Shown one piece after another: positions 49,219 to 61,058 of a stretch of DNA of 64,000 bases (positions are counted from its first letter, which is position 1; each line of letters begins with the position of its first letter). The notes under the pieces are model-generated. The model was not told where the DNA came from, made no database searches, and saw nothing but the letters and a program-made list of their open reading frames with translations. Source of the DNA: Chromobotia macracanthus. Lineage: Eukaryota; Chordata; Actinopteri; Cypriniformes; Botiidae. The stretch covers positions 11,006,501-11,070,500 of the forward strand of contig JAZGTH010000058.1 in assembly GCA_036877525.1 (NCBI GenBank). Reading direction: 5' to 3'. A program made the translations under genes and the position numbers.

Positions 49219-52200
49219 ATGCTTAAACAATCACAAGATCCAGTGTGCACGGTGTCAGGTAAGACTTTCTGTGCTCTACTGATACGGTCTCAGATCAATC
49301 TGTTGTCGATTTATCAGACTTTAGTCTGTTTCGGACGAGGTTTTACTGAATCATTTTGCACAATGTTTTATAGATGTTGCTCAACTAACACATGAGAAAG
49401 CTGATCTTATATCTACACTGTTAGATAAAACACTGTTAGATAAAACACTGTTAGATAAAACACTGTTAGATAAAACGCTGTTAGATATCTGCGTGTTCTG
49501 GACCTCCACACTTTGTGTTTGTCTCAGTCTGCGCACCGGACGTGTGCGGTAAACGTGACTGGAATGAACTTTAGAAACAAAAGCTATCGTTTTTAAAACG
49601 TTTCACTAACAACCTAAAAACAACGCTTTTGATATGTGATATATAACGTTAAAAAAACGTTTTTGAGAGAAGTTTAGAGAACGCTAGCCAATGTTCAGAG
49701 AACGTTTCCTGTTAGCGGGCCTGAGACAATCAAAAGCAGGTACTGAAGTTGTGTTTTATATCGCATCATGTACTAACAATAAAACAGTTTATGGAAAACA
49801 GTTTCATTACCTCTCTGACCTTCACATCATCTCTCTGTTCCACATCTCATGACTTCATTGTGTTCCTCTCAGCCATCAAGAGACGGCCATCTGTCAGAGG
49901 TCTGGAGTTCATCCGTCCTCTTGTGAGCTCTGTGGAGGAGACCCCAGATCCCATCAGTACAGTTATCAGGGGAGAAATTCCAGCCTGGATCAGTGGCAGC
50001 TTCCTCAGGAATGGGCCTGGAAAATTTGAGTTCGGAGAAAGCAAGTAAGGAGGCAAAACATCTCCACCACTGTAACACAACAAACCTTAGATCAACAGAT
50101 CTCTGTGCTGGATTTTCTTCTGAATTAGTGTTATTCGTTTGGTTTATTTTGCTTCTGTATAATGTGTTCCTCTGAAGATTCGTCCACTGGTTTGATGGCA
50201 TGGCTTTGATGCATCGTTTCCACATTAAAGATGGTCAAGTGACCTACAGCAGCCGATTTCTGCGCAGCGACTCTTACGTGCAGAACTTGGAGAATAACCG
50301 AATCGTGGTGTCAGAATTTGGTACCCTGGCAACACCTGACCCATGCAAGAACATCTTCGCCCGTTTCTTCTCACGTTTTCAGATTCCAAGTAAGAATCTG
50401 ATGGAATGTTTTCTAGCTCACGCGTTTGAAGAGAATCTGTCTGACAACATGAGGAATATGTATGAAGTGTAGACCAGACTAGACATTTTTATGTTCAGTC
50501 ATGTCTTTGGTTTAACAGAGGCAACTGATAATGCAGGAGTGAGCTTTGTCAAGTACAAAGGAGATTTTTATGTAAGCACGGAGACCAACTTCATGCGTAG
50601 AATTGACCCCGCGACTTTGGAAACCAAAGAAAAGGTGCGTATTAGAAAGTTTCACAGATATCAAAACAGAATGAGGTAGTACTGATTTGTGGGTTGTGGT
50701 CTGAAAGGTGGATTGGTCCCAGTATATTGCCATTAATGCAGCAACTGCTCATCCACATTATGACCGTGAGGGAGCAACTTACAACCTGGGAAACTCATAC
50801 AGCAGAAGAGGTAATAATAATGAAAATGATATATACCGGCTAAACTCTAACTGCTTCTTCATACAGACTGCCCCACTGTGCTTTGTGTTTAATGGTTATT
50901 GTCTAATCTACAATATTGCTTGTGTTTCTCAAAGGTTTTTTCTACCACATCTTCAGAGTGCCTCCAGGTGAAGGAAGGAACCATGAAGCTGATCTGTCTG
51001 GTGCTGAGATTCTTTGCTCTATTCCTGCTTCTGACCCCAGGAGACCATCTTACTACCACAGTTTTGGTAAGTTTATTTATTTGTTGTATTTGGATGTTTA
51101 TGTTAACTGCTTCTTTTCAGTCCTTTGGCTTTCATATACAGTGTTTATTCTTATAGGAATTATTTAGCATCTGTTGACATACTGTAGACAGGTTATGTGG
51201 ACCACATGTTTTGATTATGTAGATACAATATATTATAGTCTATCCACTTACAGGCAGATACTAATTTTAGGTTGTAAGAATGTTTCCCTTACTTTTTCAT
51301 TAGGTAACAAAAATGTTAAAAACATTATTTTGAGAGTTCTAGGAACATTCAAAACGTCCAGTTTTTAGACGTATTAACATTTTTGCTTGGTTATAAAAAC
51401 AATATTTTAACATTTTATTCTGTAATGTTTTTAAAACGTTCCACTAACAATTTAAGAATAACATTGTATGTAATATATCGTTATCAAAGGTTGTACAATG
51501 TAACATTACTACAAGAACATTTTTGATAACTTCAAGAGAACTTTTAGAGAACATTAGCCAACATCCTAAGAACGTTCCCTGTTAGCTGAGTAAGCCATTT
51601 TTTCTGTATCATCCCCAAACCCTTTGAATGTGTGTGTTAACTGCTGCCTGTTCTGTTTACTGTACTCACCTTGCAGTCATGTCAGAGAATCACATAGTCT
51701 TCATTGAGCAGCCAATCAAGTTAGACCTGCTGAAATTCATGCTGTACAGAGTTGCTGGAAAGAGTTTTCATAAAGTCATGTCCTGGAACCCAGAACTGCA
51801 GACCATCTTCCATGTGGTAAACCGACACACTGGACAGGCACGTGAGAGTCTTTCACAGCGACACATTGATCAGTGTTATAACTATTAAACTGCTTTGAAA
51901 CATCCTGCTGCTTCACCCATAACATCCATGTTTCCTCCCTTGCAGCTCATGAAGACAAACTACTACAGCAGCGCCATGTTCACCCTCCACCAGATCAATG
52001 CTTATGAAGATAATGGATTTTTGATTATGGACATGTGCTGTGGAGAGGATGGCAATGTGATTGGTGACTTCACTTTGGAGAACCTTAGCCAGGCATCTGG
52101 GGAGGAACTTGATAAGGTCATTTAGAGTTTTTAATAATAATAATAGCCTCTGATATAGTTTCATCCTCATCAATACATCATCACTCTTCATTAAAAGTAT

Positions 52201-53165
52201 GTTTTGTAATGCAATGTGTTTTCCAGTTCTTCAATTCTTTGTGTACAAACTTACCACGCCGGTACGTGTTGCCTCTGGATGTAAAGGATAGTGATCCTAA
52301 AGACCAGAACCTCATCAGTTTACCGTACACAACTGCCACTGCTGTGAAGACTGAAACTGGGGTATGTACAGTAAGATAGAGAAATTAAATGTGTGTGCGT
52401 ATGTTTGCAGGTTTATTGCTAGAAAACATCCTGTTGGAAAACTGTTTCTCCTTCAGGTGTTCCTCACTCATGAAGACCTCTACAACGATGACCTGTTGCA
52501 GTATGGCGGCCTTGAATTCCCACAGATAAACTACACTCACTACAACGCTCGCCCGTATCGGTACTTCTATGCCTGTGGCTTCGGACACGTATTTGGAGAC
52601 TCTCTGCTCAAGATGGATCTGGATGGAAAGAAGCTAAAGGTTTGTAAAACACTACACTATCTTGAAACGACTGTATACATCCTATTCAACAGCTAACCAG
52701 TGTATAATAAAACTTCTGGAGTCTTTTGGAGTGGAGACTTGTTCAGTTAAGAGTTTATCTTTCTTGATGTATATAGGTGTGGCGTCACCCTGGCTTATTC
52801 CCATCAGAACCAGTGTTTGTTCCTGCACCTGATGCCAGAGATGAGGACGATGGTGTGATCATGTCTGTGATTGTCACACCTAGAAAGGTGAGTCCAGTGT
52901 TTCAGCTCTCTTGGTGTCATAATTCAGACATGTAAACACAATGTTTGTGTTTAGTTGCATTTTGACAGCTGCCTTGGAAAGCAAGAGAGCGAAAGGGCTG
53001 TAATCACACAAAATAACTGGTGTGTTATTGTTGTGTCATTCTGCTTAGGAAAATAACAATTTCCTTCTCGTCCTGGATGCCAAGACCTTCACAGAACTCG
53101 GACGGGCAGAAGTTCCAGTGAACATTCCGTATGGCACACATGGACTCTTCAATGAGATGCACTAA
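49219..53165 (+). CDS. bco2l: BCO2-type carotenoid oxygenase (12 coding exons, 550 aa)
   Basis: Exons: 49219-49258, 49873-50044, 50178-50389, 50519-50634, 50708-50810, 50935-51066, 51677-51837, 51946-52116, 52227-52361, 52457-52639, 52777-52887 and 53049-53165. The phases agree throughout and yield 550 aa, a normal family length. The four Fe(II)-binding histidines of the RPE65/BCO fold are present: AHPHYD (His195), SYYHSF (His256), HQINAYED (His327) and THGLF (His543). Signatures FLRNGPGKFEFGE, HWFDGMALMHRF and FGTLATPDPCKNIF favour BCO2 (eccentric 9',10' cleavage of carotenoids and xanthophylls) over BCO1. The ending HGLFNEMH and the lack of a clear mitochondrial presequence leave room for a BCO2-like fish paralogue, so the symbol is tentative. 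The donor of exon 7 is GC, not GT. Poly(A) signal AATAAA at 53204. Confidence 0.93.
49415..49487. repeat. 15-bp tandem repeat, about 4.8 copies
   Basis: The unit CACTGTTAGATAAAA is repeated almost perfectly in intron 1 of the carotenoid oxygenase gene. The last unit has one change (CGCTG). Confidence 0.95.
49570..49725 (+). mobile_element. AACGTT-rich inverted-repeat element, partial
   Basis: It contains AAAACGTTTCACTAACAACC, then GTTAAAAAAACGTTTTTGAG and CAGAGAACGTTTCCTGTTAG, and ends TTAGCGGGCC in place of TTAGCTGGG. The half-element sits in intron 1 of the carotenoid oxygenase gene and is well preserved. Confidence 0.7.
51255..51592 (+). mobile_element. AACGTT-rich inverted-repeat element, near full length
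   Basis: It runs from AGGCAGATACTAATTTTAGG to AACGTTCCCTGTTAGCTGAG in intron 6 of the carotenoid oxygenase gene. It contains the diagnostic internal blocks TTCTAGGAACATTCAAAACG, ACGTTCCACTAACAATTTAA and ACTTTTAGAGAACATTAGCC. About 335 bp, non-coding. Confidence 0.75.
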
Positions 53166-53203
53166 TATAAGATCTTAACACAGCCAACAGTCTCTCCTGA
53201 AAG

Positions 53204-53209
53204 AATAAA
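53204..53209 (+). terminator. polyadenylation signal of the carotenoid oxygenase gene
   Basis: AATAAA 38 bp after the stop codon; a short 3' UTR is implied. Confidence 0.6.
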
Positions 53210-54260
53210 GAAGCAACAATATACAGCATTCAGTTATATCTGTTTTAATCCACACACCTATACAGAATAAATACATTTAAGGAACAAAAGCAAAATGGCC
53301 AAAACTATTACAGAGTAAAAGTAAATAAATGTCAAAGGCTTATGAGGTTCATATTATCTTCACATTGAGGTTTATATTTTTGTATTGTGTGTTTTGTATG
53401 TAGTCTGTTCTAACACATTGCATGTCTTGTTGTATACACTAGCGTAACTATGTTTTCAAAATGAAATTGCTTGAAAATGTATTGAAAGTTCATTGACCAA
53501 GATATGCTGCTGGTGTTGGAATAATGTAGATAAAACATCTCCATAACAGCAGGTGGCGCTCGTGCTGTACAGAAACTTAACTAAACTTAACTTGTGACTT
53601 AAACTTTATTCCACTCCTTATTCATTACAAACTGGAAAATAGTGAGACATCAGTGTATGGTAAACACTACAGAAAGCTTTTCACTGATACAAATTGATCA
53701 AAGCCGTTATTGATATATATTAGTAGTGTATTTGTTTCAGTAGATGAATGGTTGTCACTAGAAGAAGATCAGGCTGATGAGGTCAGAGGAGATGCTGCAG
53801 AGATGAAGGGATGTGTAAGGAGTTCAGATGAAGTTGTGACATAAACATCCTACATCATTTTTATGTATTCCCTGTAATTTAGGCACTAGTTTAATATTAC
53901 AAATGTTATACTAAAATGCTTCAATATTTCAACTGATATGCACAAAAAACAATCTGTGAGACGCTATTGATTTATTCTTTTGATTATAAATGGAGATTTA
54001 CTGCTCTAAGTCACACTTATATGAATTATGAACATGAAGTTATATGATTTACGTGTCATAAGTATTCAAATCACACTTGTCATATGAATGATGATCTTTT
54101 TCTAGTTTGTATTCACGTTATCATCATTATTTTAATCATACATATTTTAATCAGTGTTTCTGGGAATTAATAAGTCTGCGTAAATCTTGTTTTTGAACAT
54201 TAATCTGCGCTGACGTGTTTATCCTCCATCTCTCGATGCGAAAGTGAAACTGCTTCATGA
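53210..54260. other. intergenic region between the carotenoid oxygenase gene and dhfr
   Basis: AT-rich sequence without recognised genes or clear repeats. A short CAGGTGGCGCTCGTGCTG motif occurs at about 53550. Confidence 0.5.
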
Positions 54261-54261
54261 C

Positions 54262-54432
54262 GTGTGTGGGGGCGGAGCTTTCACAAAGGCACGGTTCATT
54301 CATTGGTCAGTGAACTCCCGCTAATTTACCGGCGTCGTCCTCTTTTGGGCAAATTACGTAATTCATATTCATGAGCCCAACGTGTGACGTAGAGCTGCTG
54401 GCGGGAGACGGAGCGCGCTGTTGCATGTCGAC
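54262..54432 (+). promoter_or_regulatory. dhfr: dhfr promoter region
   Basis: It contains a GC box (GGGGGCGGAGC, 54268-54278), a TGACGTAG near 54385 and CpG-rich sequence up to the ATG, with no TATA box at the expected place. That suits the GC-box-driven, TATA-less promoters known for vertebrate DHFR. Motif function is inferred. Confidence 0.5.
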
Positions 54433-56514
54433 ATGGCTCGGTTTCTGAACTGCATCGTTGCGGTTTGTCCTGATATGGGAATCGGTAAAAATGGAGGTCT
54501 GCCCTGGCATCCCATCAGACTGAAGTGAGGCAGTTTTAACTGCGTCTTTCTGTTTGTGGCTAATGGTCTCTCACATGAATAGACTTTGCAAAATGATTTT
54601 TACTTCAAGCGCATGTGATTTGACTTTCCAGTGACTTTTTACTTTAAAGTTTGTGGTTTCATGTTTGCATTTATATCTGTGGATTTTATATGCTGTTACA
54701 CTTTACACAGACATTGTGAAGGGAGGCCGTTTGCAGCTTTTATTTGCACAGTTTTGCTGTTGGCAAATGAATAAAATAAAAGCATAAAGACTGTGTAGTT
54801 ACAGAAGCAACTTGAATCTGAATCTTTCTCTTTTCAGCAAAGAGTTCAAGCACTTTCAGAGAATGACCATGACTGCTTCAGGGGAAGGTATGGACATGCT
54901 CACTTATTCAGGGATTGTTGTGCTCACATCCTGTTTAATGGACTCTGTGTGTCACGTGACAGGTAAGAAGAACGCAGTCATCATGGGCAGGAAGACGTGG
55001 TTCTCTATTCCTGCAGCAAACAGACCCCTGAAGAACAGAATCAACATCGTCCTCAGCAGAGAGCTCAGGTAATGATGTTTCCTGGAACAAACCTCTGTAC
55101 CGTGTGCCTGAAGTGTTCAAATGTCTGTTGTCTGTCTCTCGCCTACAGGACAGCCCCAGAGGGAGCTCACTATCTGTCTTCAGGCCTCAGCTCCGCCCTC
55201 GGTCTGCTCAACAGCCCTGAGCTGGAGGAACAAGTGGACCAGGTCTGGATCATTGGTGGAAGTGCTCTGTACCGGGTTAGTGAAAACTAGTTAGTCATCT
55301 CTGTTGGGAAACGCAGACAAATGAAAGTATGAAACGATGCTGATTATTCAAACGTAAGACTGCATGTGCAGAGTAGTTTTACAGTGATGTTGTGTTTTAC
55401 TAATGGACAGGGTGAATGTTTAAAATAAACACGAAACGTTAATGGGATTCGTCTGCAAATACAGACACTCATAGAATATCTTGTGTATGCTCTGCACCCC
55501 TTAAACTAATATATTTGTAAGTATACCATTTCAATACTGAACTGGCCCACATTTAAGTTTATAAAAGTGTACTAGTGAGTACACAACTGTTTTACAACTC
55601 TTTCAGAGTAAAAAAAAGTATGTTTATGAAAAGTACATAAAGCATACCTTCAGTCTACTTTTTATTTTTAAGTTACACTAATAGCACACTTGAATAAACG
55701 TATTATTTGTAAAAGGGTTTTTATTCTTTAATTTTGTATAATGAGCAGGTTGTGATCTCTGTATAGCTGGTTGTTATGGTAACTGCCTCAAGGCAGATTG
55801 TGCTAAAGACTCATTTCTCATGGTCCTTACACCGTTCTTTTGATGTCTTGTACAACATCAGTCAATGAAATGTGTGTGTATATATGATGTGTTGTGTTCT
55901 GCAGGAGGTGATGGAGAGCTCGGGTCCCAGGCGTCTTTTTGTAACAAGAGTCCTCAAGCAGTTTGACTGTGACACATTTTTGCCTGATATTAACATGGAC
56001 AAATACAAGCTTCTGTCTGAGTGAGTGCTCGTACAGCTTTCTGCTCACTTACCCATAATGCATTAGACTTTAGACATTTACATGTGTAGTACTGTGTGTA
56101 TACACACGTGAATGTTTAAAAGTCATATAGCATACCTGTCATATAGCATTCGCTCATAAAAATAAAGGTTCTAAAAAGGTTCTTTACAATGATGATGTGG
56201 AAGAACCATGTTTGGTTGAAGCAAAGTTGAAGCAGCTTCAACCATTAGAATCATTTCAGTATAATGTTTTTACTGTCTGTGGAAGTCTTTGAGTTAAGAT
56301 CTGTGTTGCGAATGGTTTGTGATGACAGTTTTGAAGTTTTGATTTATATTTTCATCTGTTACATGCAGCAGTCATATTGTAACATCAGTCCAGGAATGTT
56401 TTATTGTACTTTGTTTCTCGTTTTCTGTTCAGCTTCCCAGCTGTCCCCTCAGACCTGCAGGAGGAAAATGGAGTTCAGTACACTTTTGAAGTGTATGAGA
56501 GCATTCACGACTGA
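54433..56514 (+). CDS. dhfr: dihydrofolate reductase (6 exons, 190 aa)
   Basis: Exons: 54433-54524, 54838-54887, 54963-55068, 55149-55275, 55905-56020 and 56433-56514. All are GT-AG with matching phases, and six exons is the conserved vertebrate DHFR structure. The enzyme reduces dihydrofolate to tetrahydrofolate with NADPH for thymidylate, purine and glycine synthesis. Visible motifs are LNCIVAVCPDMGIGKNG, LPWHPIR (active-site loop with the conserved Trp), KEFKHFQRM (catalytic Glu33), VIMGRKTWFSIP (NADPH-binding), NRPLKNRINIVLSREL, VWIIGGSALY and LFVTRVLKQFDCDTF. The region after LPWHPIR is two residues longer than in human. The ATG is at the end of the CpG-rich promoter and gives the expected N-terminus. 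Poly(A) signal at 56724. Confidence 0.97.
56157..56216 (+). mobile_element. AGGTTCTT-family element end
   Basis: AAAAATAAAGGTTCTAAAAA followed by GGTTCTTTACAATGATG and GAAGAACCATG matches the end of the 14278-14508 element, in the last dhfr intron. Confidence 0.55.
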
Positions 56515-56723
56515 AGAAGATCTGTTGTATTTGATGTTAATGCTGGAGAAGAGCTTGTGTAGTTACCTGATGTCACTTTCCTACCTGGAGTTTCATGTCA
56601 TCTCCCATTTTTTTAATCACAAAAGTGTGAAATTTAGCAAGCCTAAGTTTTAATTTTATTAGTTTTTATTAGTTTTAATTAGTTTAGTTTTAAGCCTAAC
56701 ATTCAGAAATCAATTTTCATCAC

Positions 56724-56729
56724 AATAAA
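56724..56729 (+). terminator. dhfr: dhfr polyadenylation signal
   Basis: AATAAA about 210 bp downstream of the dhfr stop codon. Confidence 0.55.
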
Positions 56730-58160
56730 ATGTCTTCCCACATCTGCTATCTGCTTAATTATTATCTCTTCAGCTGAAGAAAGACACTTTCTCCATATCC
56801 ATCTGAAATGTCTGCTGTTAAAACAGCCGCACGATCCAGCTGCCTCATTTATATGGATGTTGTGTGTTTCTTTAGACTGGATGATGAAGGTTTTTATATA
56901 GTTCTGGAAATGCTGATAGTGTTGCAGCACGTTTAGTCTCACCCATACAAACATCTTCACAGAGAACATTTTAAAAAGACAAATTCTGCAGTCCAGCTTT
57001 TTGAGCTGATTGGTTTCAGCTCTGTCAGCCTAACGTGCTACAGATGTTACCAGCAGACTGAAATGAATTTGACATGAATTCTAATTAACCACCATGTGCA
57101 CCTTGCATGTCGATTTATTTTCATGCTATGGCCAGTACCTAGAGATCTGTGTTCACACATTATCATAAAAAGTAAAGGACCATGATTTTGCCGAGTAAGA
57201 CATGTTCCTTTAACCAAATTTGTTTATCTTGGAATGTTATATAAAAAAAAGGTTTATAAAAATATAAACTATATGATGCTCAAACTATAACCAGCACCTG
57301 ACAATAATGTTAACCATAACTAATCTGATTGGTTGACAGTAATGTTTTGCTATTATCAGCATCAAGTTCTGCTTAATTAACATTTACATTTATGCATTTG
57401 GCAGATGCTTCTATATATATATATATATATATATTTATAATTTGAGCTGTCGGGTCTGATTTTATAGGAATAGTGAACCTGTAAACAAAAAGCTCCAGCT
57501 ATTGTATCACATTCTTACAGCAGACGATGAATTTTACTGTCATCAATGTTAAGAAAACTACTCTGCAAGAACCCTGCAATTTAATGTTTTATGTTTGAAA
57601 CAGAGATGGTGGTAGACAGGCTGAATCATACCAAATCCACAAATCTTTGGATTTGAACAGAACTCAAAAGTGAATTGACACTTTTCTCATTAAATAAACA
57701 GGAAAACAGCCATCAGGTTTGCGAACATTAGTTTATTGCATTAGTATACAGTCACGTCTTCACAGAAAAGATAGGTTATCTTTTCAGTCCCAGAGAATTT
57801 TTTATATGATGAACATACTGTTCTGTTTACAAATTCTCACTAATACCCTCAGAACAAACATTAACAATTCTTTAGTCACTGTTAAAGCAGTGCCACCTTC
57901 AAATAATTACCATTATAAAACAAGAAGACTAAAGAATCATTGTGACCTTGAGGTATGTAACAGAAGTTGTGCCTCTTTAAAATTTCCTAGTAATAAAGAA
58001 ATACAGTTTGTTTATATGTAGCCAAAGAGGTTTATGAGGCATGCTACATCCTCCACATCTGAGAAATACTGAGGTAGTTCTGATGTAGGTAAAGGTTGAA
58101 GAACTCACTGGACACGTGAGAACGCTGGAGAACAAGCTGAGGGACACATCATATTTGGAA
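56730..58160. other. intergenic region downstream of dhfr
   Basis: AT-rich, with a V-SINE core fragment at 57380-57412 and an (AT)n run at 57413-57433. No gene recognised. Confidence 0.5.
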
Positions 58161-58186
58161 CGTTATACAGAAGGGTGTTTCAGAGT

Positions 58187-59137
58187 AACATACAGCTGGT
58201 TAACACCGACTTCCAGGTCAACGAGCAGTTTGTCCCTCTGATGCTCTGTTAGATGTGGAGGCAGCTGGGGTGCTTGGGAGCTTTCGTAGCATTCATCTAC
58301 CTCCCATTTGACCTCACTGCAATTTTTGCTGAAAAAGTTCAAGAATTTTTTAACATTATATATCATATATCAAAAACATTATTTCTAAGTAGTTAGTGGA
58401 ACGTTTTAAAAATGTTACAGAATTAAAGAAACTGAAATAACATTTTTATAACCAAGCAGTAACATTAATACAACATCAAAAAAATAGAATTTGCGATTTT
58501 GTTCCTAGAACTTTCAAATACATTTTTGAACCTTAATGAAAACATTAGGGGAACATTCTTACAGCCTAAAATTGTTAGCTGGGTACATATTCAGCTTCAC
58601 TTCAAACATGCAGAGAGCCTGATGGAGGAGCTGAGACTAAACAGGAAGTCAGAATTACAGATTAAACACATTTTCAGCACCTCTGACTGGGGGCTTGAAT
58701 ATCTTGGTATGAGGTCACGCTTTACATGTTTGACCTCATACATTGATCTGCTTGTTGGAAACATAAAGATCTCCTTTCCTTTACCTGCATGATTGTCCCG
58801 TTTGAGCTTCACCTGAATTTGGTCCTGTTTCAGGCCCGTTTACTCAAAAGTCCCCCAAATGACGGTTCCACCCAGCTGTTTATCTTCGCATAAAATCAAA
58901 TCAAACCTTCAAGATCCTCCTCCACTTTCAAAAAGCAGAATAAGAATGAATGCAAATTCACAGCTGCATGTGAGTTTAAAAAACATTCAGTAAGATGTTT
59001 TAAAGCAGACTGATGCCCATTCACAAGTGCATTCCCTGAAAATGACATACCTTTCCAGAAGTCTGCTTTACTCCAGAGACAGCTTTGACTTCATTAACAT
59101 TGATGTTCCTTTCAGTTACTCCTGCAAACCTGTCCTT
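58187..59137 (-). CDS. possible unidentified minus-strand gene, exon fragments
   Basis: Not recognised. The best piece is a terminal-exon-like frame on the minus strand, 58349 down to a TAA at 58187-58189. A good acceptor (TTGAACTTTTTCAG) precedes it, and it reads KNCSEVKWEVDECY, then PPHLTEHQRDKLLVDLEVGV, then NQLYVTLKHPSV. Codon choice looks coding. Two further exon-like stretches lie upstream: one ends at a GTAAAG donor near 58785 (VKLKRDNHA), and one at about 59048-59137 (DRFAGVTERNINVNEVKAV) is flanked by AG and GTATGT. I could not join the three in a consistent phase or find a start, so this may be a pseudogene, a gene with missed exons, or chance. Confidence 0.3.
58345..58586 (+). mobile_element. 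AACGTT-rich inverted-repeat element
   Basis: It contains AAGTAGTTAGTGGAACGTTT, 'AACCAAGCAGTAACATTAAT' and AACATTAGGGGAACATTCTT and ends AAATTGTTAGCTGGGTA. About 240 bp, non-coding, abutting the putative minus-strand terminal exon. Confidence 0.75.
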
Positions 59138-59646
59138 CAGATGAGAACATCAACATGAGACAGCATTTACCTCCACATGCTCATGGCAAGATCATTTCAG
59201 CAAATGTTGGTATAACTACTGTCATCTATGCATTAGCACAAGCGGAGGAAAGAGAAAGAGGTACACACAACCACAGAAATGAAACTCCTGCCCAACTACA
59301 CAACAGCATGCTAAATACAGGTCCATTCAAACAGATCTCAGAGAAATGCTTGTGCTTCGTAGAGCATCCTGAGCGTTTTAAACGCCAGAATTCAGAAAAG
59401 TTCACTTCAGATTGTTAGTTAGTTAGCTTGACACTGCTAGCAGTCATAGATAAGTTACCGGGCTAATTGGCGGAACTGTGGCATTCACATTGTCTAGACA
59501 GCAAAGAGAGCAAAGCTAACCAGGGCAGTTCATACAGACTTCTGCGAATATTTTTTACTATTTGTATTGTTTTAAGTAACAAATAACATCGCTTTAGCCA
59601 TCCCTTTAAACATGAGCTCAGCCGACCCTGCGCTGGCGCACGCCGA

Positions 59647-59654
59647 TGACGTCA
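59647..59654 (+). promoter_or_regulatory. ak6: CRE palindrome in the ak6 promoter
   Basis: TGACGTCA in a CpG-rich stretch (GCGCTGGCGCACGCCGATGA) about 200 bp upstream of the ak6 start. It could serve a bidirectional promoter if the putative minus-strand gene is real. Motif only. Confidence 0.45.
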
Positions 59655-59860
59655 TCAAAACAGCTCCGAGTCCCTGAGCACGTTTTAACGTTGGACCTCA
59701 TTGGAAGTTGCTGAAACGGATTCATAAACAAATATATTTATATACATATATTTATATATATTTATATTTATTTATATTTCTTCTCGACAGTTCAGTGTAC
59801 TGTTACTGTACTTGTACAGGGAGTTACTTTCACGCGTGATATGTTATTGCAATGCGAGTC

Positions 59861-60908
59861 ATGAAGAGACCAAATATTCTTGTCACAGGTACTGCATTAA
59901 AGAATATGTTATATGTTTATATATGTTAACATATATAAATAAACTGCTATATTCACTTTACATAATATGAGAATGGCCTCATAAATCGGCAGGAACGCCT
60001 GGAGTTGGAAAGACCACACTGGGAAAAGAGCTAGCTCAAAGATCTGGATTAACTTACATCAATGTAGGAGATCTAGCACAAGAGGGTAAGCTGCTTTTTA
60101 TTTCAGCAATATTTGATGTTGTTACATTATTGTTCTGTTGCTCATATTTTAGATCTTTTTCAGCTCAGTTATTTGATGGGTTTGATGAGGAATACCAGTG
60201 TCCTGTATTGGATGAGGACCGGGTATGTACTGTTGTGATGGAAGATATTACATTATTTATATTCACAATGTAAACGGCTGATATAAATTAATAAAATGCT
60301 TATATAACACTTGAACTAGTTCGGACACGTGTTCAGCATTACATTCATTGAGCTAAGATGGAAACTGTACAAAATATTTCCACTGGGCTACAATTATGAA
60401 ACATACCTGAAAACAACCTTTAATTTTGCAGGTTGTGGATGAGCTAGAGGATAAAATGGGAGATGGAGGCGTCATAATCGATTACCATGGCTGTGATTTC
60501 TTTCCTGAACGTTGGTTTCACATTGTTTTTGTCCTCCGCACAGACAACACCAGTCTCTACAACCGCCTTGAAAGCAGGTTTGTGCTGATAACTGCACAAT
60601 AGTAATGTTTATTCCATATATAAAATCAATAAGTTCTTATTCATTTAGTGTTAATCAAGAAGCAGACTAAGATTGAAGATACCAAATACTTTTGATACTA
60701 ATATCCTCTCTTATTCAGAGGATACACTGGCAAGAAGCTCCAGGACAATGTGCAGTGTGAGATTTTCCAGACCATCTATGAAGAAGCCATGGAAGCCTAT
60801 AAGGAGGAGATCGTCCACCAGCTCCAGAGTAACTCACCTGAAGACCTGGAGAGGAACCTGGAACAAATTATTCAGTGGATTGAACAGTGGATGAAAGACA
60901 ACAACTGA
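59861..60908 (+). CDS. ak6: adenylate kinase 6 (5 exons, 171 aa)
   Basis: Exons: 59861-59888, 59993-60085, 60164-60222, 60432-60577 and 60719-60908, GT-AG with matching phases. The product is a nuclear, small adenylate kinase (hCINAP/Fap7 family) that converts ATP+AMP to 2 ADP and assists 40S ribosome maturation. Visible motifs are the P-loop GTPGVGKTTLGKEL, YINVGDLA, EYQCPVLDEDRVVDEL, IIDYHGCDFFPERWFHIVFV, LRTDNTSLYNRLESRGY and the C-terminus IIQWIEQWMKDNN. The length equals human AK6 (172). ATG 59861 (MKRPNILVTG) aligns with the human start, but an in-frame ATG nine bases upstream (59852) would add MRV. In mammals AK6 shares its locus with TAF9; no TAF9 sequence is seen here. Confidence 0.96.
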
Positions 60909-61052
60909 CATGGGACATTATATTGTGACATGCTCACACCAGTTAATCTCCACGTAGACTGACTACAGTTCCATACAAATTTCATAGCTGTTGTGGCCTT
61001 AGATGGTGTATGGCTCTGTTCACAGTTATTGATCATGTGTGAGACTGTTTAA

Positions 61053-61058
61053 AATAAA
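61053..61058 (+). terminator. ak6: ak6 polyadenylation signal
   Basis: AATAAA 145 bp after the ak6 stop; further AATAAA motifs follow at about 61091. Confidence 0.5.

Noticed and set aside
49219..53165. Assignment to BCO1 or RPE65
   Set aside because: GKFEFGE, HWFDGMALMH and TLATPDPCKNIF are closer to BCO2; RPE65 hallmark residues are absent. The exact paralogue within fish remains open.
59612..59677. Short frame MSSADPALAHADDVIKTAPS upstream of ak6
   Set aside because: It lies in the CpG-rich promoter and may be a uORF at most; no support for a separate gene.
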